This document shows positions 15,610 through 25,281 of a DNA stretch of 64,000 nucleotides, piece after piece; position 1 is the stretch's first letter, and each line of letters starts with the position of its first letter. Below the pieces are notes generated by a model. The model worked only from the letters and a program-made list of their open reading frames with translations. It was not told where the DNA came from and ran no database searches. A program made the translations under genes and the position numbers. Source of the DNA: Bradyrhizobium sp. 1(2017) (lineage in GTDB: Bacteria; Pseudomonadota; Alphaproteobacteria; Rhizobiales; Xanthobacteraceae); the NCBI RefSeq assembly GCF_011602485.2, contig NZ_CP050022.2, positions 6,530,001-6,594,000 of the forward strand, read 5' to 3'.

Positions 15610-17145
15610 TCAGGCCGCCGCCGGGATCGGACGCGGGCTCACGACGTATTCGCGCAGGACCTTGTCATTGGCATCGACCTCGACCAGCGAGACATCGTAG
15701 GTCCAGAGGTCGGCGAGATGCTGGAGCACGCGCTTGGCATCGGTCTCGTTGAGCTGCGAGCCCTTGATGACGTGGTGATGCAGGATCAGCCGGCGGTCGC
15801 CGGAGAGATCGACATCGACCACCTCGATATTGGCGTCGATGAAGCCGACGTCATGCTGCCGTGCCAGCTCGCGCCGGACCCGGCGGAAGCCGCGCTCGTC
15901 GTGGATGGCATCGACCCGGATGCCGGCGCGCTCCTCCGGATCGTCGTGCAAATGGAACATGCGGAAGTGCCGCATCAGCTTCGGACTCAGGAACTGGCCG
16001 ATGAAGCTTTCATCGCGGTAGTTGGCCCAGACGTCGCGCAGCACGCCCATCACGTCGTTCTTGCCGGCGATATCAGGGAACCATTCGCGGTCCTCGTCCT
16101 CCGGATTGGTGACGATGCGCTCGATGTCCTGCATCACGGCAAAACCCAGCGCATAGGGATTGAAGCCGGAGAAGCGCGGATCGTCGAACTCGGGCTGGAA
16201 TACCACATTGGTGTGCGACCCCAGGAATTCGAGGAAGTTGCCGTCGGTGATGCGGCCCTGCTGGTGCAGCTGGGTCATGATGCGGTAGTGGACGTAGGTC
16301 GCCGTCCCCTCGTTCATGACCTTGGTCTGGCTCTGCGGGTAGAAATATTGCGCGATGTGGCGGACGATGCGCAACAGCTCGCGCTGCCAGGGCGCCAGCC
16401 GCGGCGCGCTCTTCTCCAGGAAATAGAGCAGGTTCTCCTGCGGCAGGCCGAGCAGCTTGCGGCGGCGTTCGATGCTGAGCGCGGACCTGCTCTTGGCGGC
16501 GCCCTTGGGCACGGTGCGCCAGAGATCGTTGAAGACCTCCTCCTCGTGCTGGCGGCGGCGCCCTGCCCGCTTCTCCTCGGCGCGCAGATCGAGCTTCTTC
16601 TTGCCGGGATAGCGGTCGATGCCATGCGACATCAGCGCGTGCGCGGCATCCAGCGTGCGTTCGACCTCGATGCGGCCGTAGCGCTCCTCGCAGGTCGCGA
16701 CGTAGTTCTTGGCGAAGTCGAGATAATCCAGGATGCCGTCGGCATCGGTCCACTGCTTGAACAGATAGTTGTTCTTGAAGAAGTGGTTGTGGCCGAAGGC
16801 GGCGTGCGCGATCACCAGCGTCTGCATCGTCGCCGTGTTCTCCTCCATCAGGTAGGAGATGCAGGGCGAGGAGTTGATCACGATCTCATAGGCGAGGCCC
16901 ATCAGGCCCTTGCGGTAGGACGCCTCGTGAAACGCGAAATGCTTGCCGAACGACCAGTGCTTGTAGAACAGGGGCATGCCGACCGACGAATAGGCATCCA
17001 GCATCTGCTCTGCGGTGATCACCTCGATCTGGTTCGGATAGACGTCGAGCCCGAGATCCTTCAGCGCCACCTCCTCGCAGGCGTCGGTGATGCGCTGCAA
17101 GGTGTGGAAATCCCAATCCGCGCCTTCGAACAAGCGTTCCGTCAT
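15610..17145 (-). CDS. SpoVR family protein (YcgB-like)
   Basis: A 511-residue member of the SpoVR/YcgB family. Typical features are WDFHTLQRITDACEEVA, EVITAEQMLDAYSSVGMP, YKHWSFGKHFAFHEASYRKG, and a central NSSPCISYLMEENTATMQTLV block. The family's biochemical activity is unknown. It is the third gene of the prkA-yeaH-spoVR operon and overlaps yeaH by 4 nt. In enterobacteria the homologous trio is induced in stationary phase and under nitrogen starvation. Confidence 0.93.
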   Translation of the reverse strand: MTERLFEGADWDFHTLQRITDACEEVALKDLGLDVYPNQIEVITAEQMLDAYSSVGMPLFYKHWSFGKHFAFHEASYRKGLMGLAYEIVINSSPCISYLMEENTATMQTLVIAHAAFGHNHFFKNNYLFKQWTDADGILDYLDFAKNYVATCEERYGRIEVERTLDAAHALMSHGIDRYPGKKKLDLRAEEKRAGRRRQHEEEVFNDLWRTVPKGAAKSRSALSIERRRKLLGLPQENLLYFLEKSAPRLAPWQRELLRIVRHIAQYFYPQSQTKVMNEGTATYVHYRIMTQLHQQGRITDGNFLEFLGSHTNVVFQPEFDDPRFSGFNPYALGFAVMQDIERIVTNPEDEDREWFPDIAGKNDVMGVLRDVWANYRDESFIGQFLSPKLMRHFRMFHLHDDPEERAGIRVDAIHDERGFRRVRRELARQHDVGFIDANIEVVDVDLSGDRRLILHHHVIKGSQLNETDAKRVLQHLADLWTYDVSLVEVDANDKVLREYVVSPRPIPAAA

Positions 17146-18425
17146 GGAGCGGCCTTCTCCTGAGAGGTTTCGCGGCGCTGGAACAGGTCGTGGAACACCG
17201 GGAAGATCTCACTGCGCTCCGAGACCTTGCGCATCGAGAGCGCCGCGCCGTTATTGCGCAGGCGGTCGTAAAGGGTCCAGAGCGAGGAGTCGGAGAGATC
17301 GAAGGCGCTGCCGCCTGATTCCCCGACCTCGAGATAGGCAAAGAACTGGCAGACCGGCAGGATCTTGTCGGTCAGCAGCATGCCGGTGAGCTCGCCGTCG
17401 GAGTAGGAATTGTCGCCGTCGGAGGCTTGCGCGGCATAAATGTTCCAGTCCGAGGGATTGAAGCGCTCGCGCACGATCTCGTGCATCGCCTGGAGCGCGC
17501 TGGAGACCAGCGTGCCGCCCGAGGCCGGGCCGTAAAAGAAGGTCTGCTCGTCGACCTCCTCGGCGCGGTCGGTGTGGCGGATGAAGACGATCTCGACATG
17601 CTTGTAGCGCCGCTTCAGGAACACGTAGAGCAGCATGTAGAAGCGCTTTGCCAGATCCTTCATGTGCTCGGACATCGAGCCGGAAACGTCCATCAGGCAG
17701 AACATCACGGCCTGCGCCACCGGCCGCGGCACCGTCTCGAAACGGCGGTAACGGATGTCGAGCGGGTCGATGAAGGGAATGCGCTTGGTCTTCGCCTTCA
17801 GCTTTTCGAGCTGGGCGAGCAGCACCTCACGCTCGTCCTCGTCGGTGCAGGCGGCGATCGCAGCTTCCAGCTCTTCGATCTCCTCCTTGCGGGGACGCTT
17901 GAGCGCAATGCGGCGGGCGAGCGCGAGCCTCACCGTCCGGCTCACGGAGATATTGGCGGGCGATCCCGAGGTGGTGTAGCCGGCGCGCTGGATGCCCTCG
18001 CTCTCGGTCTGCGCGATCTTGCGCTTGGCAAGATCGGGCAGCTCGAGATCGTCGAGGAAGAGATCGACGAACTCGTCGCGGCTCAGCACGAAGCGGAAGG
18101 CGTCCTCGCTGTCGCCTTCGCCGGGACCTGAATCCTTGGCGCTGCCCTGGCCGGAGCGCTGCAGATAGTCGCCCTCGATGAACTTCTTGTTCCCGGGCAG
18201 CACCATGTCGCGCGTACCGCCTTCGCGGCGGAAGCGCGGCTCGTGCATGCCGTCGAGCGGAATCGTGACCTCACCACCCTCCAGGACGTCCTTGATGTCG
18301 CGTTCCTGCGAGGTCTTCTTGACGGCGCCCTGCACCAGGGACTTGGCCCGACGCAAGAACCGCTGGCGGTTCTCAAGACTCTTGCCGCCTGGATTCAGGC
18401 GCCTGTCAATAATGTGAATGGGCAC
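17142..18425 (-). CDS. YeaH/YhbH family protein (DUF444)
   Basis: A 427-residue DUF444 protein. The N-terminus IHIIDRRLNPGGKSLENRQRFLRR is diagnostic. The centre holds a von Willebrand A-like metal site, CLMDVSGSMSEHMKDLAKRF (DxSxS), and HTDRAEEVDEQTFF. Members act with the PrkA/YeaG kinase in stress signalling, though mechanism is unclear. It lies 24 nt downstream of prkA and overlaps spoVR by 4 nt. Confidence 0.93.
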   Translation of the reverse strand: MPIHIIDRRLNPGGKSLENRQRFLRRAKSLVQGAVKKTSQERDIKDVLEGGEVTIPLDGMHEPRFRREGGTRDMVLPGNKKFIEGDYLQRSGQGSAKDSGPGEGDSEDAFRFVLSRDEFVDLFLDDLELPDLAKRKIAQTESEGIQRAGYTTSGSPANISVSRTVRLALARRIALKRPRKEEIEELEAAIAACTDEDEREVLLAQLEKLKAKTKRIPFIDPLDIRYRRFETVPRPVAQAVMFCLMDVSGSMSEHMKDLAKRFYMLLYVFLKRRYKHVEIVFIRHTDRAEEVDEQTFFYGPASGGTLVSSALQAMHEIVRERFNPSDWNIYAAQASDGDNSYSDGELTGMLLTDKILPVCQFFAYLEVGESGGSAFDLSDSSLWTLYDRLRNNGAALSMRKVSERSEIFPVFHDLFQRRETSQEKAAP

Positions 18426-18449
18426 TTGACCATTCGCCTCCCATCCGCC

Positions 18450-20393
18450 TCAACCGGCCTGCTTCACGCGCATGTACCATTCGACGAGCCGGCGAACCTG
18501 TCGCTCGGTGTAGCCGCGCTCCACCATGCGTGCGACGAACTCGCCGTGCTTCTTCTCCGTCTCGCCGTCCTTCTTCGACCCGAAGGAGATGACCGGAAGC
18601 AGGTCCTCGACCTGGGAGAATATCCTCTTTTCGATCACGTCGCGAATCTTCTCGTAGGAGGTCCAGGTCGGATTCTTGCCGCCGTTCTGGGCCCGCGAGC
18701 GTAACGAGAATTTGACGACCTCGTTGCGGAAGTCCTTGGGGTTGGCGATGCCCGCCGGCTTCTCGATTTTCGTCAATTCCTGGTTCAAAAGCTCGCGATC
18801 GAGCAGCTGGCCGGTGTCGGGGTCCTTGAAGTCCTGATCCTCGATCCATGCGTCGGCGTAGTCGACGTAGCGGTCGAACAGGTTCTGGCCGTAATCCGAA
18901 TAGGATTCCAGGTAGGCCTTCTGGATCTCGTTGCCGATGAACTCGGCATAGCGCGGCGCGAGGTCCGCCTTGATGAATTCGAGATAGCGCTTCTCGACTT
19001 CCTCGGGCAGCTGTTCGCGGCGGATCGACTGCTCCAGCGCGTACATCAGGTGCACGGCGTCGGCGGCGACCTCCTGCGGATCGTGGTTGAAGGTCGCAGC
19101 CAGGATCTTGAAGGCGAAGCGGGTGGAGACGCCGTCCATGCCCTCGTCGACGCCGGCGGCATCGCGATATTCCTGGACACTGCGCGCCTTCGGATCGGAC
19201 TCCTTCAGGCTCTCGCCGTCATAGACCCGCATCTTGCCGAACAGCGTGGAATTCTCGTGCTTGCGCAGGCGCGACATCACCGAGAACCGCGCCAGCGTCT
19301 CCAGCGTCGAGGGCGCGCAAGGCGCGGCCGCGAGCTCGGAGCCCTGGATCAGCTTCTCGTAGATCTTCTGCTCCTCGGTGACCCTGAGGCAGTACGGCAC
19401 CTTGATGACGCAGATGCGGTCGATGAAGGCTTCGTTGTTCTTGTTGGCCTTGAAGCTCGCCCACTCGGCCTCGTTGGAATGCGCGAGGATGACGCCGGTG
19501 AACGGGATCGCGCCGATGTTCTCGGTGCCGATGTAGTTGCCTTCCTGCGTCGCCGTGAGCAGCGGATGCAGCATCTTGATCGGCGCCTTGAACATCTCGA
19601 CGAATTCAAGGATGCCCTGGTTGGCGCGATTGAGGCCGCCCGAATAGCTGTATGCGTCGGGATCGTTCTGCGCGTAGGTCTCGAGCTTGCGGATATCCAC
19701 CTTGCCGACCAGCGAGGAGATGTCCTGGTTGTTCTCGTCACCGGGCTCGGTCTTGGAGACCGCGATCTGGCGCAGTCGCGACGGCTGGATCTTGGCGACA
19801 CGGAATTGCGAGATGTCGCCACCGAAGGCTTCGAGCCGCTTGTAGCACCACGGGCTCATCAGGCCGGTAAGGCGGCGGCGCGGAATACCGTACTTCTCTT
19901 CCAGCATCGGCCCGAGATGATCGGGATCGAACAGGCTGAGCGGGCTTTCGAACACCGGCGAGAGTTCGTCACCGGCCTTGAGCACATAGATCGGCTGCAC
20001 TTCCATCAGCGACTTGAGTCGCTCGGCGAGCGAGGATTTGCCGCCGCCGACCGGGCCGAGCAGGTAGAGGATCTGCTTGCGCTCTTCGAGGCCCTGCGCG
20101 GCGTGACGGAAGAAACCAACGATGCGCTCGATGGTTTCTTCCATGCCGTAGAAGCCGGCGAAGGCCGGATAGGTACGGATCGTTCGGTTCAAAAAAATAC
20201 GGCCAAGGCGGGTATCCTTGGCCGTGTCAATCGTCTGGGGGTCGCCGATGGCAGCTAGCAGTCGTTCGGCCGCGTTGGCGTATTTCATGGGATCGCTTCG
20301 ACACGATTCCAGATATTCCGCCATCGACATGTCGTGCTGGCTTCTCGCCTCGAACGACCGAGCGAAAGCGTTGAATAGAGAATCGTTGTACAT
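18450..20393 (-). CDS. prkA: PrkA/YeaG-family serine protein kinase, AAA+
   Basis: A 647-residue protein with an AAA+ domain (Walker A GPVGGGKSS at 113-121; EFVEMFKAPIKMLHPLLTATQEGNY downstream) and a C-terminal kinase-like domain. PrkA/YeaG phosphorylates proteins and may unfold substrates. ATG 20393 has GGAGAGG 4 nt upstream. An EcfG-type promoter box lies 35-60 nt upstream, so the prkA-yeaH-spoVR operon is probably part of the general stress response. Confidence 0.94.
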   Translation of the reverse strand: MYNDSLFNAFARSFEARSQHDMSMAEYLESCRSDPMKYANAAERLLAAIGDPQTIDTAKDTRLGRIFLNRTIRTYPAFAGFYGMEETIERIVGFFRHAAQGLEERKQILYLLGPVGGGKSSLAERLKSLMEVQPIYVLKAGDELSPVFESPLSLFDPDHLGPMLEEKYGIPRRRLTGLMSPWCYKRLEAFGGDISQFRVAKIQPSRLRQIAVSKTEPGDENNQDISSLVGKVDIRKLETYAQNDPDAYSYSGGLNRANQGILEFVEMFKAPIKMLHPLLTATQEGNYIGTENIGAIPFTGVILAHSNEAEWASFKANKNNEAFIDRICVIKVPYCLRVTEEQKIYEKLIQGSELAAAPCAPSTLETLARFSVMSRLRKHENSTLFGKMRVYDGESLKESDPKARSVQEYRDAAGVDEGMDGVSTRFAFKILAATFNHDPQEVAADAVHLMYALEQSIRREQLPEEVEKRYLEFIKADLAPRYAEFIGNEIQKAYLESYSDYGQNLFDRYVDYADAWIEDQDFKDPDTGQLLDRELLNQELTKIEKPAGIANPKDFRNEVVKFSLRSRAQNGGKNPTWTSYEKIRDVIEKRIFSQVEDLLPVISFGSKKDGETEKKHGEFVARMVERGYTERQVRRLVEWYMRVKQAG

Positions 20394-20427
20394 GATCCCT
20401 CTCCGCGTGAGTTCCGCTACAAGCTGA

Positions 20428-20453
20428 AACGAAAGCAGTTACCGGACCGTTCC
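20428..20453 (-). promoter_or_regulatory. EcfG-type promoter of prkA operon
   Basis: Reading the minus strand, GGAAC (20453-20449) is followed after 17 nt by CGTT (20431-20428). This matches the alphaproteobacterial general-stress sigma factor consensus GGAAC-N16/17-CGTT. Transcription would start near 20420, about 27 nt before the prkA start codon. Confidence 0.75.
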
Positions 20454-20635
20454 TCAGGCCGTTTCGAATCAGCGTGAGCACATGACGATCATTGGACACC
20501 CGGGTGCCGACTCGACGCAACGCACAACGTAGGCACTCTTTGAGTTACGAACAGGCACATGCCTGTAATTTGAGCGAATCTACATCCATATTGGCTCATT
20601 TCCAGAAAATGTCACTCGCTCGCAACATCCGGGCA

Positions 20636-20752
20636 TTACCGGGGATGCGTCCATCCGGCGCTGCAGCATAGCGATCCGCCGGCGGCGATCTTGTGACGCT
20701 TGTACGGCGAAGCCTTGAGCGTTTCGTTCATCTTCCCTGCTGCTTCGTTCAT
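20636..20752 (-). CDS. Possible 38-residue peptide
   Basis: A short open frame whose ATG overlaps the stop of the preceding minus-strand ORF in an ATGA junction, with CAGGAAG just before it. A 21-nt imperfect duplication places a second in-frame ATG seven codons later (MNEAAGK then MNETLK). The C-terminal part is basic, with two adjacent cysteines (SLCCSAGW). No family is recognised. It may be a chance frame; coupling is the main support. The flanking stretch 20454-20635 shows nothing else. Confidence 0.3.
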   Translation of the reverse strand: MNEAAGKMNETLKASPYKRHKIAAGGSLCCSAGWTHPR

Positions 20753-21033
20753 CTTCCTGCTGCGATGCAGTGCGCTGGACCACCGATCGCGCGACGGTCG
20801 CGGCACATGCGCAATGTCTCAAAATCGGTCGCCAGCCCTTCCAACCGGATGACGAAGCGATCGCAGCGCGCCAAGGCGCGGATCGCGCAGAGCTGTCGCA
20901 GAGCCGGCGTCGGCATCAGCACGATCACCTTGTGGTCGCGGCGCTCCTCGGCTGAAATTTCCGCGATCAGGTCCTGCCGCAGAAATTCGTTGCCGATGCC
21001 AAGATCGCGGATGCCATAGGGGAGTGTTGTCAT
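20749..21033 (-). CDS. Hypothetical protein
   Basis: A 94-residue frame beginning MTTLPYGIRDLGIGNEF and continuing with EISAEERRDHKVIVLMPTPAL, which has plausible helix/strand composition and GC3-rich codons. The frame remains open to GTG 21264 (171 residues), but that extension looks less protein-like. It sits in a 1-kb region between the divergent prkA and tal-pgi operons. I do not recognise it. It could be a small DNA- or protein-binding domain, or not expressed. Confidence 0.4.
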   Translation of the reverse strand: MTTLPYGIRDLGIGNEFLRQDLIAEISAEERRDHKVIVLMPTPALRQLCAIRALARCDRFVIRLEGLATDFETLRMCRDRRAIGGPAHCIAAGR

Positions 21034-21272
21034 TTCGAGATCGCGGGCGATGTCACCGCCTACGCTCGGCGCGACCGATGGCGGGCTGCGGCCGACAGCG
21101 AAGTCAATGCCTCTGCATCGATCGTACCCCGCGCGGCCACAAGCTGACGAAACGAAATGGCCAACGCGACGCAAGATGTTACGCGACAAAACCGCCGGCC
21201 GCTCGCTCACGGTCAACGACTTTTGACGCAACACCACTACTGCCGCCGGGATCGCCATGATCACGACGGAGT

Positions 21273-21300
21273 TACCCTGGAGGGTATGACGTCAATACCC
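21273..21300 (+). promoter_or_regulatory. Repeated TACCC/GGGTA half-sites upstream of tal-pgi
   Basis: Three alternating half-sites are present: TACCC (21273-21277), GGGTAT (21282-21287) and ATACCC (21295-21300). They form two overlapping inverted repeats about 100 nt before the tal-pgi start. They could be an operator for the sugar-metabolism operon. No known regulator is implied. Confidence 0.3.
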
Positions 21301-21398
21301 TTGGATTGGTTCCCTCCCGGGAGCATGTACGCTAGAGGATAACGCGTCAGGACCGGCGCGGAAACCCCTCGCCCGCAGGCTTGGAGATAATAAACATC

Positions 21399-24248
21399 AT
21401 GAATCCCGTCAAAGAACTGGAAAAGCACGGACAGGCCGTCTGGCTGGACTTCCTGGCCCGCGGCTTCATCGCCAAGGGCGACCTGAAGCGGCTGATCGAC
21501 ACCGACGGCGTCAAGGGCGTCACCTCCAATCCCTCGATCTTCGAGAAGGCGATCGGCAGCTCGGACGAGTATGACGCTCCGATCGGCAAGGCGCTGAAGC
21601 GCGGCGACCGGACCGTGGCCGACCTGTTCGAGGCAGTCGCGGTCGAGGACATCCAGAACGCCGCCGACGTGCTGCGCCCCGTCTACGACCGCCTCAAGGG
21701 CGGCGACGGCTATGTCAGCCTGGAAGTCTCGCCCTATCTCGCGATGGACACGGCCGGCACGGTCGCCGAAGCACGGCGGCTCTGGAAGGATGTTGGTCGC
21801 AAGAACCTGATGGTGAAGGTGCCGGCGACGCCGGAGGGCCTGCCGGCGATCGAGCAGCTGATCGGTGACGGCATCAGCATCAACATCACGCTGCTGTTCT
21901 CCAAGGACGTGTACCTGCAGGTGGCCGAGGCCTACATCGCCGGTCTCGAAAAATACGTCGCCGGGGGCGGCGACCCCTCGCATGTGGCGAGCGTCGCGAG
22001 CTTCTTCGTCAGCCGCATCGACTCGGCCGTCGACAAGCAGCTCGACGAGAAGATCGCCCGCGCCAACGACCCCTCCGAAAAGGAGCGGCTCGCCGCGCTC
22101 AAGGGCAAGGTCGCGATCGCCAATGCCAAGCTCGCCTATCAGGACTACAAGCGCCTGTTCTCAGGGCCACGCTGGGAGAAGCTCGCCGCCAAGGGCGCCA
22201 AGCCGCAGCGCATGTTGTGGGCGTCCACCGGCACCAAGAACAAGGACTACAGCGACGTCCTCTATGTCGAGGAGCTGATCGGCCCCGACACCATCAACAC
22301 CGTGCCGCCGGCGACGCTGGATGCGTTCCGCGACCACGGCAAGCCGCGCGACAGCCTGGAAGAGAATATCGAGGATGCGAAGCGCGTGCTGGAGGAGCTC
22401 GAGCGCTCGGGCATCTCGCTCGACGCCATCACCGAGGAGCTGGTCAAGGACGGCGTCAAGCTGTTCGCCGACGCTGCCGACAAGCTCTATGGCGCTGTCG
22501 CCCACAAGCGCGCCACCGTGCTCGGGCCCGCGCTCGACCGCCAGTCTCTCTCGCTCGGTGACGGGCTCGGCAAGGCCGTGTCCAAAAGCACCGAGGAATG
22601 GCGCGCATCTGCGAAAATCCGCAGGCTGTGGCAGCGCGACAAGTCGGTCTGGACCGGCACCGACGAGGACAAATGGCTCGGCTGGCTCGACAGCGCTGCC
22701 AGGGCCGACATCGCCGACTACCAGGATTATGCGGGCCGCGTGAAGGGCCAGAAATTCTCCGATGCCGTCGTGCTCGGCATGGGCGGATCGAGCCTCGGGC
22801 CGGAGGTGCTGGCCGAGACCTTCGGCAAGAAGCCCGGCTTCCCGAAGCTGCATGTGCTGGACTCCACCGATCCGGCGCAGGTGCGGGCGATGGAGGCCCG
22901 GATCGACATCGCCAACACCGTCTTCATCGTCTCCAGCAAGTCCGGCGGCACCACCGAGCCGAATGCGATGAAGGACTATTTCCATGAGCAGGTGGCCAAG
23001 GCGGTCGGCACCAAGGTGAAGACCGGCCATCGCTTCATCGCCGTGACCGATCCCGGCTCGTCGCTGGAGAAGGCGGCGAAGAAGCTGAACTACGCCCGCA
23101 TCTTCCACGGCGAGCCTTCGATCGGCGGACGCTACTCCGTGCTCTCGCCGTTCGGCCTCGTGCCGGCGGCAACGGCCGGCATCGACGTCAAGACCTTCGT
23201 CAGGCATGCGCTCGCGATGGCCCGCTCCTGCGGGCCGGACGTGCCGCCGAGCGAGAATCCGGGCGTGCAGCTCGGTCTTGCCATGGGCCTCGCCGGGCTC
23301 GAAGGCCGCGACAAGGTGACGATCCTCGCCTCGAAGACCATCGCCGATTTCGGTGCCTGGGCCGAGCAGCTCATCGCGGAATCGACCGGCAAGGAGGGCA
23401 AGGGCCTCATCCCGATCGAGGGCGAGCCGCTGGGCGATCCCTCGGTCTACGGCAACGATCGCTTCTTCATCGACATCCGCATCGAGGGCGAGGCAGACGC
23501 GGCGCACGACTCGATGCTTGCCGCGATCGAGGCCGCCGGCCATCCCGTGGTGCGCATCCTCATGAAGTCGATCGACCATCTCGGTCAGGAGTTCTTCCGC
23601 TTCGAGATGGCGACAGCCGTGGCAGGCTCGATTCTCGGCATCAACCCGTTCGATCAGCCGGACGTGGAAGCGGCCAAGATCAAGACCCGCGAGCTCACCT
23701 CCGCGTTCGAGAAAGCCGGTGCGCTGCCGGACCAGGAGCCGGTGGTCAGTACCGACGAGGCCGATCTCTTCACGGACGAGACCAACGCGGCGGCACTGCG
23801 GGCCGCCGGTGCCAATGGCGACCTCACCTCCTGGCTGAAGGCGCATCTGTCGCGATCGGGCGATGGCGACTATGTCGCCCTGCTCGGCTACATCGCACGT
23901 GACAAGACGACGATCGACGCCCTCCAGACAATGCGGCTCGAGGTGCGGGAGAAACGTCAGGTCGCGACCTGCGCCGAGTTCGGCCCGCGCTTCCTCCACT
24001 CCACCGGGCAGGCCTACAAGGGCGGGCCCGACAGCGGTATCTTCCTCCAGATCACGGCCGACGATGCCAAGGACCTCTCGGTGCCGGGCCAGAAGGCCAG
24101 CTTTGGTGTCATCAAGGCGGCGCAGGCGCGGGGCGATTTCGACGTGCTCACCGAACGCGGGCGGCGTGCGCTTCGCGTCCACCTCAAGGGCGGGCTCAAG
24201 AAGGGTCTCGCGGCGCTCAATGCGGCGCTCAACGACGCGCTGAATTAA
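21399..24248 (+). CDS. Bifunctional transaldolase / glucose-6-phosphate isomerase
   Basis: A 949-residue fusion. Residues about 1-365 are transaldolase (GVTSNPSIFEKAI, MVKVPATPEGLPAIEQLI with the Schiff-base Lys, STGTKN). Residues about 390-949 are phosphoglucose isomerase (MGGSSLGPEVL, SSKSGGTTEPNAMKDYF). It links the non-oxidative pentose phosphate pathway with upper glycolysis in one polypeptide. ATG 21399 is preferred to TTG 21381. It heads a cluster with gnd, zwf, pgl and gntK that forms the oxidative pentose phosphate/Entner-Doudoroff entry. Confidence 0.94.
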   Translation: MNPVKELEKHGQAVWLDFLARGFIAKGDLKRLIDTDGVKGVTSNPSIFEKAIGSSDEYDAPIGKALKRGDRTVADLFEAVAVEDIQNAADVLRPVYDRLKGGDGYVSLEVSPYLAMDTAGTVAEARRLWKDVGRKNLMVKVPATPEGLPAIEQLIGDGISINITLLFSKDVYLQVAEAYIAGLEKYVAGGGDPSHVASVASFFVSRIDSAVDKQLDEKIARANDPSEKERLAALKGKVAIANAKLAYQDYKRLFSGPRWEKLAAKGAKPQRMLWASTGTKNKDYSDVLYVEELIGPDTINTVPPATLDAFRDHGKPRDSLEENIEDAKRVLEELERSGISLDAITEELVKDGVKLFADAADKLYGAVAHKRATVLGPALDRQSLSLGDGLGKAVSKSTEEWRASAKIRRLWQRDKSVWTGTDEDKWLGWLDSAARADIADYQDYAGRVKGQKFSDAVVLGMGGSSLGPEVLAETFGKKPGFPKLHVLDSTDPAQVRAMEARIDIANTVFIVSSKSGGTTEPNAMKDYFHEQVAKAVGTKVKTGHRFIAVTDPGSSLEKAAKKLNYARIFHGEPSIGGRYSVLSPFGLVPAATAGIDVKTFVRHALAMARSCGPDVPPSENPGVQLGLAMGLAGLEGRDKVTILASKTIADFGAWAEQLIAESTGKEGKGLIPIEGEPLGDPSVYGNDRFFIDIRIEGEADAAHDSMLAAIEAAGHPVVRILMKSIDHLGQEFFRFEMATAVAGSILGINPFDQPDVEAAKIKTRELTSAFEKAGALPDQEPVVSTDEADLFTDETNAAALRAAGANGDLTSWLKAHLSRSGDGDYVALLGYIARDKTTIDALQTMRLEVREKRQVATCAEFGPRFLHSTGQAYKGGPDSGIFLQITADDAKDLSVPGQKASFGVIKAAQARGDFDVLTERGRRALRVHLKGGLKKGLAALNAALNDALN

Positions 24249-24260
24249 AGGAATAGCTCA

Positions 24261-25259
24261 ATGCAACTCGGCATGATCGGTCTCGGCCGGATGGGCGGCA
24301 ACATCGTTCGCCGCCTGATGCGTCACGGCCATTCCACCGTGGTCTACGACAAGGACGCCAAGGCCGTCGCAGGCCTTGCCGCCGACGGCGCAACAGGCTC
24401 GGCGACGCTTGAGGAATTCATCTCGAAACTCGAGCGGCCGCGCGCGGCCTGGGTGATGCTGCCTGCGGGGCACATCACCGAGACCACCATCGACACCATC
24501 GCAAAGGTGATGCAGGAAGGCGATGTCATCATCGACGGCGGCAACACCTTCTGGCAGGACGACGTCCGCCGCGGCAAGGCGCTGAAGGCACGCGGCATCC
24601 ACTATGTCGACGTCGGCACCTCCGGCGGCGTCTGGGGTCTCGACCGCGGCTATTGCATGATGATCGGCGGCGAGAAGCCGGTGGTCGACCGGCTCGATCC
24701 GATCTTCGCCGCGCTGGCGCCCGGCGCCGGCGACATCCCGCGCACCGATGGACGTGACGGTCGCGATCCCCGTATCGAGCAGGGCTACATCCATGCCGGC
24801 CCGGTCGGCGCCGGGCACTTCGTCAAGATGATCCACAACGGCATCGAATACGGCCTGATGCAGGCCTATGCCGAAGGTTTCGACATCCTCAAGAATGCGA
24901 ACATCGATGCATTGCCGGCGGACCACCGCTACGATTTCGATCTCGCGGACATTGCCGAAGTGTGGCGGCGCGGCAGCGTGATCCCGTCCTGGCTGCTCGA
25001 CCTCACCTCCACCGCGCTCGCCGACAGCCCGCAGCTCGCGGAATATTCCGGCTTCGTCGAGGATTCCGGCGAAGGCCGCTGGACCGTGAATGCGGCGATC
25101 GACGAAGCCGTCCCTGCTGAGGTCCTGACCGCGGCGCTCTACACACGTTTCCGTTCCCGCAAGGAACACACCTTCGCCGAAAAAATTCTCTCCGCGATGC
25201 GCGCAGGGTTCGGCGGTCACAAGGAGCCGAAGCAGCCGGGCGCCTCGAAACCCAAGTAA
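24261..25259 (+). CDS. gnd: 6-phosphogluconate dehydrogenase (decarboxylating), short form
   Basis: A 332-residue enzyme of the short, often NAD-preferring GndA/YqeC type, which lacks the extra C-terminal domain of the 470-residue form. It has a Rossmann motif ([15 protein letters not shown]), [19 protein letters not shown] and the catalytic [14 protein letters not shown]. It converts 6-phosphogluconate to ribulose-5-phosphate and CO2. It starts 12 nt after the tal-pgi stop and is followed by zwf after 22 nt. Confidence 0.94.
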   Translation: MQLGMIGLGRMGGNIVRRLMRHGHSTVVYDKDAKAVAGLAADGATGSATLEEFISKLERPRAAWVMLPAGHITETTIDTIAKVMQEGDVIIDGGNTFWQDDVRRGKALKARGIHYVDVGTSGGVWGLDRGYCMMIGGEKPVVDRLDPIFAALAPGAGDIPRTDGRDGRDPRIEQGYIHAGPVGAGHFVKMIHNGIEYGLMQAYAEGFDILKNANIDALPADHRYDFDLADIAEVWRRGSVIPSWLLDLTSTALADSPQLAEYSGFVEDSGEGRWTVNAAIDEAVPAEVLTAALYTRFRSRKEHTFAEKILSAMRAGFGGHKEPKQPGASKPK

Positions 25260-25281
25260 CAAAAGCGAAGGTCAACCGTTC

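Noticed and set aside
21287..21314. GGAAC-N17-CGTC on the minus strand before the small ORF at 21.0 kb
   Set aside because: The -10 lacks the TT, and the downstream gene is itself uncertain.
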